Source of the DNA: UBA1764 sp045642565
GTDB taxonomy: Bacteria; Bacillota; Clostridia; Peptostreptococcales; Anaerovoracaceae
DNA: 64,000 nucleotides
Reading direction: 5' to 3'
Assembly (NCBI GenBank): GCA_045642565.1
Contig: JAZUJE010000017.1
Coordinates: 1-64,000, forward strand
This document shows, one piece after another, positions 18,133-26,673 of the stretch. The stretch's first letter is position 1; each line of letters opens with the position of its first letter. The position numbers and the translations under genes were made by a program. The notes below the pieces were generated by a model, which saw nothing but the letters and a program-made list of their open reading frames with translations, was not told where the DNA came from and ran no database searches.

Positions 18133-18197
18133 TAATGTTGATTTAGTGCGCATTCGTTGGGTTCCGCACTTCATCATAATTTCATAGGAGGAAAATT

Positions 18198-19547
18198 ATG
18201 AAAAAATTCTCAAACGGTTGTGTACGTTTGATGCAGAGATGGCTTCCGGATGCATTCCTTTTCGCTATCATTCTTACTATCATCGTATACGTAGCTGCAA
18301 TCGCTGCAACAGGACTTGGTCCTATTCAGATGATTGAAGCATGGGCTTCAGACTCTGGTTTCTGGAGTTTACTGTCATTCTCAATGCAGATGGCACTCGT
18401 TTGTGTAACAGGTACAGCATTTGCTCAGGCTCCTATCATGAAGAAAATTCTTGATAAGATTGCTTCCCTCGCACACAACAAACTTACCGCACTTTTAGTT
18501 ATTTGCTATGTATCAGCTATCGCTAACTTCCTTAACTGGGGATTCGGCCTCGTTGTAGGTGCTCTCGTTGCTAAGGCAGTTGTTAAGAGAAACCCAGATC
18601 TTGATTACCCACTTATGATTGCTGCAGCTTATGCAGGATTCCTTATTTGGCACGCAGGTATGTCTGGTTCTATTCCTCTTGACCTTTCTGCTGGTAAAGT
18701 ATTTGGTGAAGTTACATTCCAGGCTGGATTAAATGAAACAATCTTCCACCCAATGAACCTCATCATGGTACTTGTATATTCTCTTGGTCTCCCATTCGTT
18801 ATGCTTGCTATGCACCCAGATGAAAAGGATACAAAGAAGATTAGCCCAGCTATGCTCGTTGATGAAGAAGTAAAGAAATATGAAATCAATACTCCAGCTG
18901 ACAAGATGGAAAACTCCAAGATTTTATGGGGTATCGTAGTTCTTGCTGGTCTCATTCACATTGTTTACTACTTTGCTACAAAGGGATTCAACCTTGGACT
19001 TAACATTGTAAACTTCATCTTTATGTTTGTTGGTATTCTTGCACATGGTTCACTTAGAAGCTACATCGATGCATTCTCAGATGCTACACTTGGTGCTTCT
19101 GGCGTACTTCTCCAGTTCCCATTCTATGCTGGTATCATGGGTATGATGACAGCAAAGAACGATGCTGGTAACTGCCTTGCTGCAGTACTTTCAAACTTCT
19201 TCGTAAATATTTCAACAAACCTCACATTCCCAATGTTCTCATTCCTCGCAGCAGGCGTTGTAAACTTCTTCGTTCCTTCTGGTGGTGGACAGTGGGCTGT
19301 TCAGGGTCCTATCATGATGCCTGCAGGCCGTGCAATTTACGGCGAAGGCCACGATGGAATCACAGCTATGGCAGTTGCTTGGGGCGACCAGTGGACAAAC
19401 ATGATTCAGCCATTCTGGGCTCTTCCTGCTCTTGGTGTTGCTGGACTTGGTGCTAAAGATATTATGGGTTACCTCGTAACCGTTACTATCTATGCAGGTA
19501 TCATCGCTTGCCTCGGTTTCATGTGCTGGGCTTCATTCTTTATCTAA
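18198..19547 (+). CDS. AtoE-family short-chain fatty acid transporter
   Basis: A 449-residue polytopic membrane protein of the AtoE/short-chain fatty acid transporter family, thought to move acetoacetate, butyrate or similar acids. Family features include the N-terminal RWLPDAFLFAIILT, NWGFGLVVGALVAK, the FFVPSGGGQWAVQGP motif and GDQWTNMIQPFWALP near the end. Codon use is strongly biased to C-ending codons (TTC, ATC, CTC), unlike most neighbours, suggesting high expression. AGGAGG lies 8 bases before the ATG. Single gene with its own promoter and terminator. Confidence 0.93.
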   Translation: MKKFSNGCVRLMQRWLPDAFLFAIILTIIVYVAAIAATGLGPIQMIEAWASDSGFWSLLSFSMQMALVCVTGTAFAQAPIMKKILDKIASLAHNKLTALLVICYVSAIANFLNWGFGLVVGALVAKAVVKRNPDLDYPLMIAAAYAGFLIWHAGMSGSIPLDLSAGKVFGEVTFQAGLNETIFHPMNLIMVLVYSLGLPFVMLAMHPDEKDTKKISPAMLVDEEVKKYEINTPADKMENSKILWGIVVLAGLIHIVYYFATKGFNLGLNIVNFIFMFVGILAHGSLRSYIDAFSDATLGASGVLLQFPFYAGIMGMMTAKNDAGNCLAAVLSNFFVNISTNLTFPMFSFLAAGVVNFFVPSGGGQWAVQGPIMMPAGRAIYGEGHDGITAMAVAWGDQWTNMIQPFWALPALGVAGLGAKDIMGYLVTVTIYAGIIACLGFMCWASFFI

Positions 19548-19620
19548 AGAATAGCTTAGTGTTGAAATATCGAACACTTTAAACTTAAGATTTAAGTCGA
19601 CTTAAACCCAACAAAAAATA

Positions 19621-19646
19621 AAGAGGACCGGTATACAGGTCCTCTT
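19621..19646 (+). terminator. Terminator of the AtoE-like gene
   Basis: Nine-base stem AAGAGGACC/GGTCCTCTT followed by a T-run. It lies about 75 bases past the stop codon. Confidence 0.85.
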
Positions 19647-19736
19647 TTTATTGTGTTTTTGCAAAAATAAAGTGTTTTACTAAAATAAAATAAAATGGTA
19701 AAATGAGTTATTATATTCATTTAAAGGAGATATATT

Positions 19737-21140
19737 ATGAACTCATTCCTTAACTTTTTTACAGGCACACTTAACACTGTAGCATGGTTATATATTTTCC
19801 TTCCTTGTGCAGTTTTAGGCGGACTCTTCCTAACAATCCGCAGTGGCGGAGTGCAATTTAAACACTTCGGCTATGCCATGAAAAACACCTTCGGCAAGAT
19901 GTTTAAAAAACAGGAAGCAGGCGCAGGCGCAGTTACACCAATTCAGGCTGTAACAACAGCTTTATCTGCAACCGTAGGCACAGGTAATATAGTAGGAACT
20001 TCTCAAGCTATTGCCATGGGTGGCTATGGAGCGCTCTTTTGGCTTTGGATAGCAGCCCTTGTTGGAATGTGCACAAAGTATTGCGAAGTAGTTCTTTCAA
20101 TTAAATTCAGAGAAAGAAATGCTAAAGGCGACTGGGTTGGCGGCCCTATGTACTATATCAAAAAAGGTATGGGCAAATCATGGGCATGGCTTGCAAGTCT
20201 TTATGCAGTTCTTGCTTGCCTTGCGGCTTTTGGAATCGGAAATCTTTCACAAGCAAATTCCATTGTCGGTTCTATAAGCAATGCTATTGTTGAATTTAAA
20301 CCTTCAGCAATTGAAAATTTAGATACTATCCACTTAGTAATAGGCATTATTATGGCTATGCTTGTTTCTATGATTTTATTTGGCGGAATAAAAAGAATCG
20401 GTAAAGTTACAGAAAAGCTTGTTCCGTTTATGGCAATTTTCTACATTATCTTTACATTGGTAGTTATTGCAACTCATTTCGAAAATATTATTCCTGGTTT
20501 CGCAAAAGTATTCCAAACATGCTTCACCCCAGCAGCTCTTGGTGGAGCTGCAAGCGGCATTATGTTAAAAGAATGCGTTGTTTGGGGACTTAGAAGATCA
20601 GCATTTTCAAATGAAGCAGGCCTTGGTTCCGCAGCTATTGCTCATGCCGCTGCTGAAACAAAAGGTCCTGTTCAGCAAGGTCTTTATGGCATATTTGAAG
20701 TATTTGTAGATACCATTCTCATCTGCACTTTAACTGCTATGACCATTATCACTTCGGGTATTGATATCAACTTTAATGTAAAGCCTGGTTCAGAGCTTAT
20801 TGCAGCATCATTTGGAACAGTATTTGGAAACAAATTCTCAAGCATCTTTGTTGCAGTTGCATTAGCCTTGTTTGCTTTCTCAACAATTCTCGGATGGGCT
20901 CTTTATGGTGCCCGCTGTGCAGAATACTTATTTGGACACAAAGCAGGCCGTGTATACAGAGCTTTCTTTGTTGTTGTCGTAATTATAGGTTCTGTTTCTG
21001 AACTCTCTGTTGTATGGGATATTGCAGATACTCTTAACGGACTTATGGCAATTCCAAACTTTATTGCCCTGTTTGCTTTATCAGGCATAGTTGCAAAAGA
21101 AACAAAAGATCATTTTTCGAAAGTGAAAGAATTAAAATAA
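19737..21140 (+). CDS. Sodium:alanine/glycine symporter (AGCS family)
   Basis: A 467-residue polytopic permease of the AGCS family, which takes up alanine or glycine with sodium. Typical motifs are the N-terminal LPCAVLGGLFLTIRSG, ALSATVGTGNIVGTSQAIA, GPMYYIKKG and RRSAFSNEAGLGSAAIAHAAA, and the C-terminal TILGWALYGARC. Length is normal for the family. AAAGGAG precedes the ATG by 8 bases. Single gene between two terminators. Amino-acid uptake fits an amino-acid-fermenting lifestyle, though that is inference. Confidence 0.95.
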   Translation: MNSFLNFFTGTLNTVAWLYIFLPCAVLGGLFLTIRSGGVQFKHFGYAMKNTFGKMFKKQEAGAGAVTPIQAVTTALSATVGTGNIVGTSQAIAMGGYGALFWLWIAALVGMCTKYCEVVLSIKFRERNAKGDWVGGPMYYIKKGMGKSWAWLASLYAVLACLAAFGIGNLSQANSIVGSISNAIVEFKPSAIENLDTIHLVIGIIMAMLVSMILFGGIKRIGKVTEKLVPFMAIFYIIFTLVVIATHFENIIPGFAKVFQTCFTPAALGGAASGIMLKECVVWGLRRSAFSNEAGLGSAAIAHAAAETKGPVQQGLYGIFEVFVDTILICTLTAMTIITSGIDINFNVKPGSELIAASFGTVFGNKFSSIFVAVALALFAFSTILGWALYGARCAEYLFGHKAGRVYRAFFVVVVIIGSVSELSVVWDIADTLNGLMAIPNFIALFALSGIVAKETKDHFSKVKELK

Positions 21141-21154
21141 ATCTTATATAAACA

Positions 21155-21188
21155 AAAATCCGATTCGCATTTGTGCGAATCGGATTTT
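21155..21188. terminator. Bidirectional terminator
   Basis: Fifteen-base stem from AAAATCCGATTCGCA to TGCGAATCGGATTTT with a 4-nt loop, serving the convergent symporter and FkbM-methyltransferase genes. Confidence 0.9.
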
Positions 21189-21193
21189 ATTTT

Positions 21194-22219
21194 TTAAATA
21201 AAGAAATAGTTTACTTCCCATGCCGGTAAACATGGAGATTTTCTTAAATACATTTTATATTCAGGATTAAAATTCAGTAAAAGACGTGGAATCATGTATA
21301 AATCATCGTTTCTGTGATAAGCCGAAATTAAAAGTTTTGGTTTATACTGTTTAATAGTTTTTTCAGCTCCGGCAATAGCCTTTTGCTCATAGCCTTCAAG
21401 ATCCATCTTGATGAATGTAATCTTTTTCCCCGATAAGATATTATCCACGGTATCCATCTCAACAAGATATTGTTTTCCTTTAGCTACTGCCCCTCCACGT
21501 CCATTAGCTTTTGAAAACATAAGTTGGGTACTAACATCCCCTACCGCCTTATTTATTAAAGAAATATTGCTATATCTTGAACAATTTTCTTCTAATTTCC
21601 GATAATTTCGCGATTCTGGTTCTACGGCAATCATACCTTCGCATAATCCACCCGTTAAGCGCAAAAATTGGGCTACTGTATCGCCATTATAGGCGCCGAG
21701 GTCTAAATACATCTCATGGTTATTTAAACTCAAAATACGCCAATTTTCGTCATCATCAGTTTCGCAATTAAATAAATGTTGTATATCACCTGTAAGTTTA
21801 TATTTTATTACTTCATCAAACACCTGCTTGCTTTTTTCGTCTGCAAGTAAACTTTTTGTTTCATCAAATAAAGATTTATTGGCAAAATATTCCTCTTGAA
21901 ATAAACCATCCCCGGAAACAGGTAAATCAGGGGCATATAGTTCCTGCTCTGATGCAATTTTTTTGATATTATCAATCACATCAGACAAATGAGATCCAAA
22001 GCATAAAAGAACTATCATGTTTCCAAACTGTTCTTTTGCCTGGCTATAACTCATAACAGGAAATCCTGCAAAACTTCTTGAACGAACAAAACCATCGCTA
22101 GCAAAAATGCCGGCAATGGTTATATGTCTTTGATTAAGTTCTTTAATTATTTTTTCAGCAGCATCACCTGTACCATAAAGCACAATCGGTTTTGTCACTT
22201 GCTGAAGATAATCCCACAT
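21194..22219 (-). CDS. FkbM-family methyltransferase with N-terminal Rossmann-like domain
   Basis: A 341-residue protein. Residues ~12-100 begin VLYGTGDAAEKII, like nucleotide-sugar or dinucleotide-binding domains often fused to sugar-modifying enzymes. Residues ~165-320 form an FkbM-type SAM methyltransferase (YLDLGAYNGDTV, IAVEPESRNYRKLEENC, FIKMDLEGYEQKAIAGA). The target may be a glycan or another secondary product; nothing nearby identifies it. The ATG shares one base with the stop of the small gene upstream. Confidence 0.82.
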   Translation of the reverse strand: MWDYLQQVTKPIVLYGTGDAAEKIIKELNQRHITIAGIFASDGFVRSRSFAGFPVMSYSQAKEQFGNMIVLLCFGSHLSDVIDNIKKIASEQELYAPDLPVSGDGLFQEEYFANKSLFDETKSLLADEKSKQVFDEVIKYKLTGDIQHLFNCETDDDENWRILSLNNHEMYLDLGAYNGDTVAQFLRLTGGLCEGMIAVEPESRNYRKLEENCSRYSNISLINKAVGDVSTQLMFSKANGRGGAVAKGKQYLVEMDTVDNILSGKKITFIKMDLEGYEQKAIAGAEKTIKQYKPKLLISAYHRNDDLYMIPRLLLNFNPEYKMYLRKSPCLPAWEVNYFFI

Positions 22220-22434
22220 TATTTATCACCAAAACGTTCTTTATCACGTTTAAGCATTTTTGCTCCGTAAAAAATAAAGAAAATACTAACCGGTAATAAA
22301 ATTACATAATTAATATCAAACTCTATTGTTCCTTGCAAGCCCAGAATAATTGCTACAATATCCGCAATAAATCCTAAAACTCCGCATAGGATAACACATT
22401 TGTCAACAATCATACATTTTTTATAATCGTCCAT
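22219..22434 (-). CDS. Small two-helix membrane protein
   Basis: A 71-residue protein with two hydrophobic segments (about 12-34 and 41-60) and a basic C-terminus KMLKRDKERFGDK. No family recognised. AGGAGAG lies 6 bases before the ATG, and the gene is coupled by TAATG to the FkbM methyltransferase, which supports its being real. Function unknown. Confidence 0.65.
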   Translation of the reverse strand: MDDYKKCMIVDKCVILCGVLGFIADIVAIILGLQGTIEFDINYVILLPVSIFFIFYGAKMLKRDKERFGDK

Positions 22435-22493
22435 ATTTTCTCTCCTGTTTTTTTAATGATGTTATAATTCTATCATATTTTGCAAAAATTAGA

Positions 22494-22499
22494 TATAAT
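22494..22499 (+). promoter_or_regulatory. -10 box of a leaderless-type promoter
   Basis: TATAAT with exactly 6 bases to the ATG at 22506, which would place the transcription start on the A of the start codon. No Shine-Dalgarno sequence is present. A second TATAAT at 22463-22468 is an alternative and would also give a leader without a Shine-Dalgarno sequence. Confidence 0.5.
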
Positions 22500-22505
22500 G
22501 TATAT

Positions 22506-23627
22506 ATGATAAAAAGACTTATGAGAAAGACAAAATTTATATTATCACTACTATGTATACTGTCAGTGCTATTTTCTATAGCCGCAGTCCCATCTTTTGC
22601 TGCAAATAATGATTTTGATTCAACACTTGTCAGGCTTCAAAATCTTGAAGATCTTGCAAAAAGTTTTAAACAAAGCTCGTATACAAGTGACTCGGTAGAC
22701 TTTCTTGTGTTATCTTACATTAGAAGTTCTGTATACAACTCCGGAACTTGGAACACTTTAGCAGGAACTGCCAATAGCAGCTTTATCTCCTATGTAGCTT
22801 CTGAATCTCCGGATACAGCTAAATTGCGTAGCACATATTCTTTACAATTACCTAATGGTGACACAACTGATTTTATTCATATGTTTGCAGTAATGAATAT
22901 GATACTGGAAGGCAATGGCGATTTAGGCGGTTGGATTGGTGACACCTGTCAGTTTGTACATGATTTTAAAAGTTATAGCGGTTCTGCAAATTATTTAGAA
23001 GATATCGCAAAAGAACATTTTAGAATCGATGGGCATTTTGGCAAAGAAGATTGGATTGCCGATTTAGATGGATATAACGTTTGTAATATTAAATCAATTA
23101 ATGAATCATGGGCAAGCTGTTTTGAAAAATATTTTACAGCTGATTTAACCGAAAGAGCCCGTGTAAGCGCATTTGTTGAGAGTATGTTCGGTTCAACTTA
23201 CTTAAGCTCTAAGTTAAGTCAAAAGAACTACAGATCTGCAGTAAGTTCGCACTACACTGGGTTAGAATTATGGGCCTTAGAAATAAAAGAATTTGGAGGA
23301 TCCCTTTCTTCTGAATATAAAAATGCTGCAATTAATACTGTAGCAGACTATATGTATCTTGTAATATCAAGCCCTGATTTGGCCCCTGATGAAGCTACTT
23401 ATCAAGACGGAAAAATATATATGCTGAAACCGGATTCAGAAAATCAGATTTTAGCTGCAACATATGATGAGAATGGTAAAATGCTTGGTATCGATGACGG
23501 CAATGTAGACTATGATATTATGGTATTCGATGTTGGCAACTCTGGCGATGTTTCCGAAGCCAATGTCTTTTACTTAAATGACAACGCAATACCTATATCC
23601 ACCCCAACTGAGGTTGAGATAAATTAG
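22506..23627 (+). CDS. Secreted protein of unknown function
   Basis: A 373-residue protein with a Sec signal peptide: a basic start (KRLMRKTK), a hydrophobic core (LSLLCILSVLFSIAAV) and a likely signal peptidase site after SFA, with no lipobox. The mature part is soluble and mostly helical, with few cysteines and segments such as DWIADLDGYNVCNI and a C-terminal region rich in acidic residues. No catalytic motif or domain is recognised. Monocistronic and followed by a strong terminator. The start codon is supported by the signal peptide although no Shine-Dalgarno sequence is present. Confidence 0.75.
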   Translation: MIKRLMRKTKFILSLLCILSVLFSIAAVPSFAANNDFDSTLVRLQNLEDLAKSFKQSSYTSDSVDFLVLSYIRSSVYNSGTWNTLAGTANSSFISYVASESPDTAKLRSTYSLQLPNGDTTDFIHMFAVMNMILEGNGDLGGWIGDTCQFVHDFKSYSGSANYLEDIAKEHFRIDGHFGKEDWIADLDGYNVCNIKSINESWASCFEKYFTADLTERARVSAFVESMFGSTYLSSKLSQKNYRSAVSSHYTGLELWALEIKEFGGSLSSEYKNAAINTVADYMYLVISSPDLAPDEATYQDGKIYMLKPDSENQILAATYDENGKMLGIDDGNVDYDIMVFDVGNSGDVSEANVFYLNDNAIPISTPTEVEIN

Positions 23628-23637
23628 CAATATAAAA

Positions 23638-23659
23638 AGACGATGCAACTGCATCGTCT
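23638..23659 (+). terminator. Terminator of the secreted-protein gene
   Basis: Ten-base stem AGACGATGCA/TGCATCGTCT (the inner pair probably open to give a 4-nt loop) followed by six T residues interrupted by C. It also ends just before the 3' end of the oppositely oriented tRNA-Ser. Confidence 0.87.
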
Positions 23660-23665
23660 TTTTTC

Positions 23666-23755
23666 TGGCGGAGATGATGGGATTCGAACCCATGTGGCGA
23701 CAAGCGCCCAACGGTTTTCGAGACCGCCCCGTTATGACCTCTTCGATACATCTCC
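23666..23755 (-). tRNA. tRNA-Ser (anticodon CGA)
   Basis: Ninety-nucleotide class II tRNA on the minus strand. The acceptor is GGAGATG/CATCTCC with discriminator G and an encoded CCA. The anticodon stem GCGGT/ACCGT carries loop CTCGAAA, giving CGA for UCG codons. A long variable arm and T-loop TTCGAAT are present. Confidence 0.96.
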
Positions 23756-23757
23756 AC

Positions 23758-23781
23758 AAATTCAAAGATTTCTTTGAATTT
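23758..23781 (-). terminator. Hairpin between lipid kinase and tRNA-Ser
   Basis: Perfect 11-base AT-rich inverted repeat AAATTCAAAGA/TCTTTGAATTT with a 2-nt centre, placed between the lipid kinase stop and the tRNA 5' end. It may terminate the upstream operon or mark a processing point; the T-run is short. Confidence 0.45.
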
Positions 23782-24696
23782 TTATTTGCAAATTAATTCT
23801 GAACTTTGTGGAATAACTAAATTGATAGCATTGTGCAAAATGGTAAACTCTGCACTACTAAATTCTTCAACTTCGCCGTCTTTTGAAATATTTGTAGGAT
23901 TAATTGCTGTAAGTTTAAGATTCTCGCATTGTACATATTTAACCAACTCTACAGTTCTCGGGTCGACTAAATGTTTACCGGCACGATACTTTAAAATTAA
24001 TGGAACAATCTTAATACCTTTTACAGGACTTACGAAACATACATCCATCTTACCATCTTGGATGCTTGCCTTAGGGCAAGAATGAAAGCCCCCACCACAA
24101 TATTGTCCGTTAGATATACAGATAAGCAATTGATCTGATTCAATTTCCTCGCCACCATCAATTGAATATCTCATTCTATATATAGGACCGCGCGGAATAA
24201 CTTTTAATGCTCCGGCTAAATATGCTGCGGCACCACGAAGATTCTTCGCATTTTTAGCTGCAACCACTACATCACAATCAGCCCCTATATTAAGCATATT
24301 AATTGAATATGAATCATTAAATTTGATAATATCAGACTTAATAACCTTACCATTCATTAGCTTTTCAAGGTAAAGGTTGTCATTATAGTTAGTCCAATTT
24401 TTTACAAAGTCATTGCCTGTTCCGCATGGAATAACAGCCAGTTCTGCATTATCACAGCCGACTATTCCACTTACCACATCATTGACTGTCCCATCGCCAC
24501 CAACTGCATAAAAACGAATTGGTGAACCAGTTGCTGCACGTTGTCTTACCCATGAAGTGATATCTTTTGCATTAAGACTTCTATGCATTTCATATTCAAT
24601 ATTTGCTTCTTTAACAGTTTTGATAATTTCTGGCAGATATTTTGATTTTGAAACGCCACTTCCAGCAGCTGGGTTAATAATAAATATATGTTTCAT
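23782..24696 (-). CDS. Diacylglycerol/lipid kinase family protein, second copy
   Basis: A 304-residue DagK-domain protein with IFIINPAAGSG, the nucleotide-binding AVGGDGTVNDVVSG and PCGTGNDFVKNW. It differs clearly from the copy at 11966, so the two are not a recent duplication. Here the second motif has the fuller GTGNDF form, closer to characterised YegS/DgkB enzymes. It directly follows the nucleoside phosphorylase with no gap. Likely a lipid kinase at the membrane face; the lipid is not predictable. Confidence 0.9.
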   Translation of the reverse strand: MKHIFIINPAAGSGVSKSKYLPEIIKTVKEANIEYEMHRSLNAKDITSWVRQRAATGSPIRFYAVGGDGTVNDVVSGIVGCDNAELAVIPCGTGNDFVKNWTNYNDNLYLEKLMNGKVIKSDIIKFNDSYSINMLNIGADCDVVVAAKNAKNLRGAAAYLAGALKVIPRGPIYRMRYSIDGGEEIESDQLLICISNGQYCGGGFHSCPKASIQDGKMDVCFVSPVKGIKIVPLILKYRAGKHLVDPRTVELVKYVQCENLKLTAINPTNISKDGEVEEFSSAEFTILHNAINLVIPQSSELICK

Positions 24697-25476
24697 CTAT
24701 TTAATAATTCCTTTTTTTCTATCTTGTTCAATTAGCAATCTCACGCCTTCAATGCCGACTCTAATTGCTATATTGTTTTTATCGCTAATTTTTTGATCAA
24801 GTCCAGCAGCTTCACGCTCTTGGTTCCAAACAACATGCAAACATGTACCCATGCGGACATGAAGAGCGTTTGCAATTACAAACAATGCAGCGCTTTCCAT
24901 TTCACTTGCTTTTACACCAAGCTTTCTCCAACTATCCCATTTGTCTCTTAATTCGTAATAGACTGGAGAACATAAAGGATTATGCTGACCATAAAAAGAA
25001 TCTTTACACTGAACAATGCCAGTATGATAATTGACACCTAATTTTCTTGCAGCTCTAACCATATTGTATGTGACAAAGAAATCAGGCACAGCAGGATATT
25101 CAATCGGAGCATATTCCAAACTTGTATGTTCAAACCTAATAGCCCCAGTCGCAATAACAACATCATCAGACTGAACATCAAGATCAATACCTCCACATGT
25201 ACCAACTCTAATAAAGGTATCCACGCCACAATGAACAAGTTCTTCCATAGCAATCGCTGCCGAAGGACCGCCTATTCCCGTAGAACAAACACTGACTTTT
25301 TCGCCATTAATTGTTCCTGTAAAAATATTGTATTCACGATTCTGACCGACATGATGATAATCGTCAAAATATCTGGCAATCAATTCACATCTTGCAGGAT
25401 CACCTGGTAAAAAACAATATTTACCAACATCATCTTTTGTAATTTTTAAATGAAATTCTTTTTCAAGTTCTTGCAT
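24697..25476 (-). CDS. udp: Nucleoside phosphorylase, uridine phosphorylase-like
   Basis: A 259-residue member of the PNP/UDP phosphorylase family, which splits a nucleoside with phosphate to give base and pentose-1-phosphate. The motifs YCFLPGDPARCELIA, FIRVGTCGGID and KASEMESAALFVIA match uridine phosphorylases. Uridine is the best guess for the substrate; other nucleosides are possible. Coupled through TAATG to the metallophosphoesterase upstream, so it belongs to the 26563-to-23782 salvage-like operon. Confidence 0.92.
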   Translation of the reverse strand: MQELEKEFHLKITKDDVGKYCFLPGDPARCELIARYFDDYHHVGQNREYNIFTGTINGEKVSVCSTGIGGPSAAIAMEELVHCGVDTFIRVGTCGGIDLDVQSDDVVIATGAIRFEHTSLEYAPIEYPAVPDFFVTYNMVRAARKLGVNYHTGIVQCKDSFYGQHNPLCSPVYYELRDKWDSWRKLGVKASEMESAALFVIANALHVRMGTCLHVVWNQEREAAGLDQKISDKNNIAIRVGIEGVRLLIEQDRKKGIIK

Positions 25477-26162
25477 TATTTCACCTTACAAATCAATTGA
25501 GGAACACCCTTAAGTTTATCAAACGAACATAAGCGATATTCTATCCCATCGATTAACCCCTCCGGACCATTGCAAAAAGCATTTTCTCCATGCAAATGTC
25601 CGTATACAACATTATCCACTTTAAATTCTTTAAAAAGATCTTGAAAGCCTAACGGAGGAAAATGTGTCAAACAGATTAACCTATTATATTCTTTTCCAGA
25701 AAGGCTATTAAAAGACATCTCAAAGCGAAGACGTTCTCGTTCGTAAATTACCCTATCAGTATCTTCAGAAAAATCAGGGTCAGCAGGATGTATCCATCCC
25801 CTGCTTCCAAAAATTGCGACACCATTAATAACTACAGAATCATTTTGTATAAATGTTATTTCAGGATAAAGAAGCTTCATCTTCTTTAAACTGCTCCACC
25901 ATAAATCATGATTCCCGCGTACAAATACTTTTTTGCCCGGCAACGAATTTATCCACTCAAAATCCGGCATTGCCTCTTCAAGCTTCATAGCCCAAGAAAA
26001 ATCGCCTGGCAATAAAACAACATCTTCATCAGAAATTAGTTTTAACCAATTTGTTTTTAATTTTTCTGTGTGATTTACCCAAGCATCTCCGAACATATCC
26101 ATTGCTTTATCCGGACCTACAGAAAACGAAAGATGTAAATCACCAATTGCAAAAATATTCAT
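25476..26162 (-). CDS. Calcineurin-like metallophosphoesterase
   Basis: A 228-residue soluble phosphoesterase with the full two-metal motif set: GDLHLS, GDFSWAM, GNHDLWW, THFPP and GHLHGE. The small size and GDFSWA pattern suit the predicted phosphohydrolase group common in Clostridia, whose substrate is unknown. It lies between the PaaI-like thioesterase and the nucleoside phosphorylase, joined to both by single-base stop/start overlaps. A nucleotide-related substrate is only guessed from context. Confidence 0.9.
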   Translation of the reverse strand: MNIFAIGDLHLSFSVGPDKAMDMFGDAWVNHTEKLKTNWLKLISDEDVVLLPGDFSWAMKLEEAMPDFEWINSLPGKKVFVRGNHDLWWSSLKKMKLLYPEITFIQNDSVVINGVAIFGSRGWIHPADPDFSEDTDRVIYERERLRFEMSFNSLSGKEYNRLICLTHFPPLGFQDLFKEFKVDNVVYGHLHGENAFCNGPEGLIDGIEYRLCSFDKLKGVPQLICKVK

Positions 26163-26563
26163 TAATCAATCTTGCACATATTTGCTACTGCATCACATAA
26201 AATTACTCCGTCATCGTTATAGCACCAACCATGCATAACATTTATTCTATTTCCGCGTTTAATAAACTCTGCCTTTGCATAAACTGTGCCATGTGCCGGA
26301 CGTAAAAAATTTATATTAAAACTATTAGTTGCACAATTTTCACCATTTTTTCTTATGACAGTAGATACAGCTATATCTATCATAGTCATCAAAAGCCCAC
26401 CATGAGCATTACCATTTATGTTCATAGAATCTTTGTTAATTTCATGCTTTAATATGCAATGCTCTTCATCAAGCTCAACAAATTCGATTCTGTTGTATTC
26501 CATAAATCCGTTTAGATGAGTGTAAAGCTTTAAATCATCCAAATGAAAACGATCTTCTTCCAT
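26162..26563 (-). CDS. PaaI-like hotdog-fold thioesterase
   Basis: A 133-residue single hotdog domain. NAHGGLLMTMIDIAVS is the typical PaaI/YbgC-type helix with the conserved HGG. These enzymes hydrolyse acyl-CoA thioesters, often aromatic or phenylacetyl ones; the substrate here is unknown. First gene of the four-gene minus-strand operon, with GAGG 5 bases before the ATG. It shares a ~110-base divergent region with the HAD gene at 26674. Confidence 0.87.
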   Translation of the reverse strand: MEEDRFHLDDLKLYTHLNGFMEYNRIEFVELDEEHCILKHEINKDSMNINGNAHGGLLMTMIDIAVSTVIRKNGENCATNSFNINFLRPAHGTVYAKAEFIKRGNRINVMHGWCYNDDGVILCDAVANMCKID

Positions 26564-26661
26564 AAAAACCTCGTAATTATTACCAACAACAAAAACAGGG
26601 CTAAAAAAGTCCTTAAACTATTATACAATATGATAAAAATTAAATAAAGTCAGTTTTATGT

Positions 26662-26667
26662 TATAAT
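26662..26667 (+). promoter_or_regulatory. -10 box of a leaderless-type promoter
   Basis: TATAAT exactly 6 bases before the ATG at 26674, predicting transcription from the start codon itself. No Shine-Dalgarno sequence precedes the gene. No good -35 hexamer seen. Confidence 0.55.
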
Positions 26668-26673
26668 TACCTT

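Noticed and set aside
23574..23765. 63-residue minus-strand frame
   Set aside because: It covers the tRNA-Ser gene and the terminator of the secreted-protein gene.
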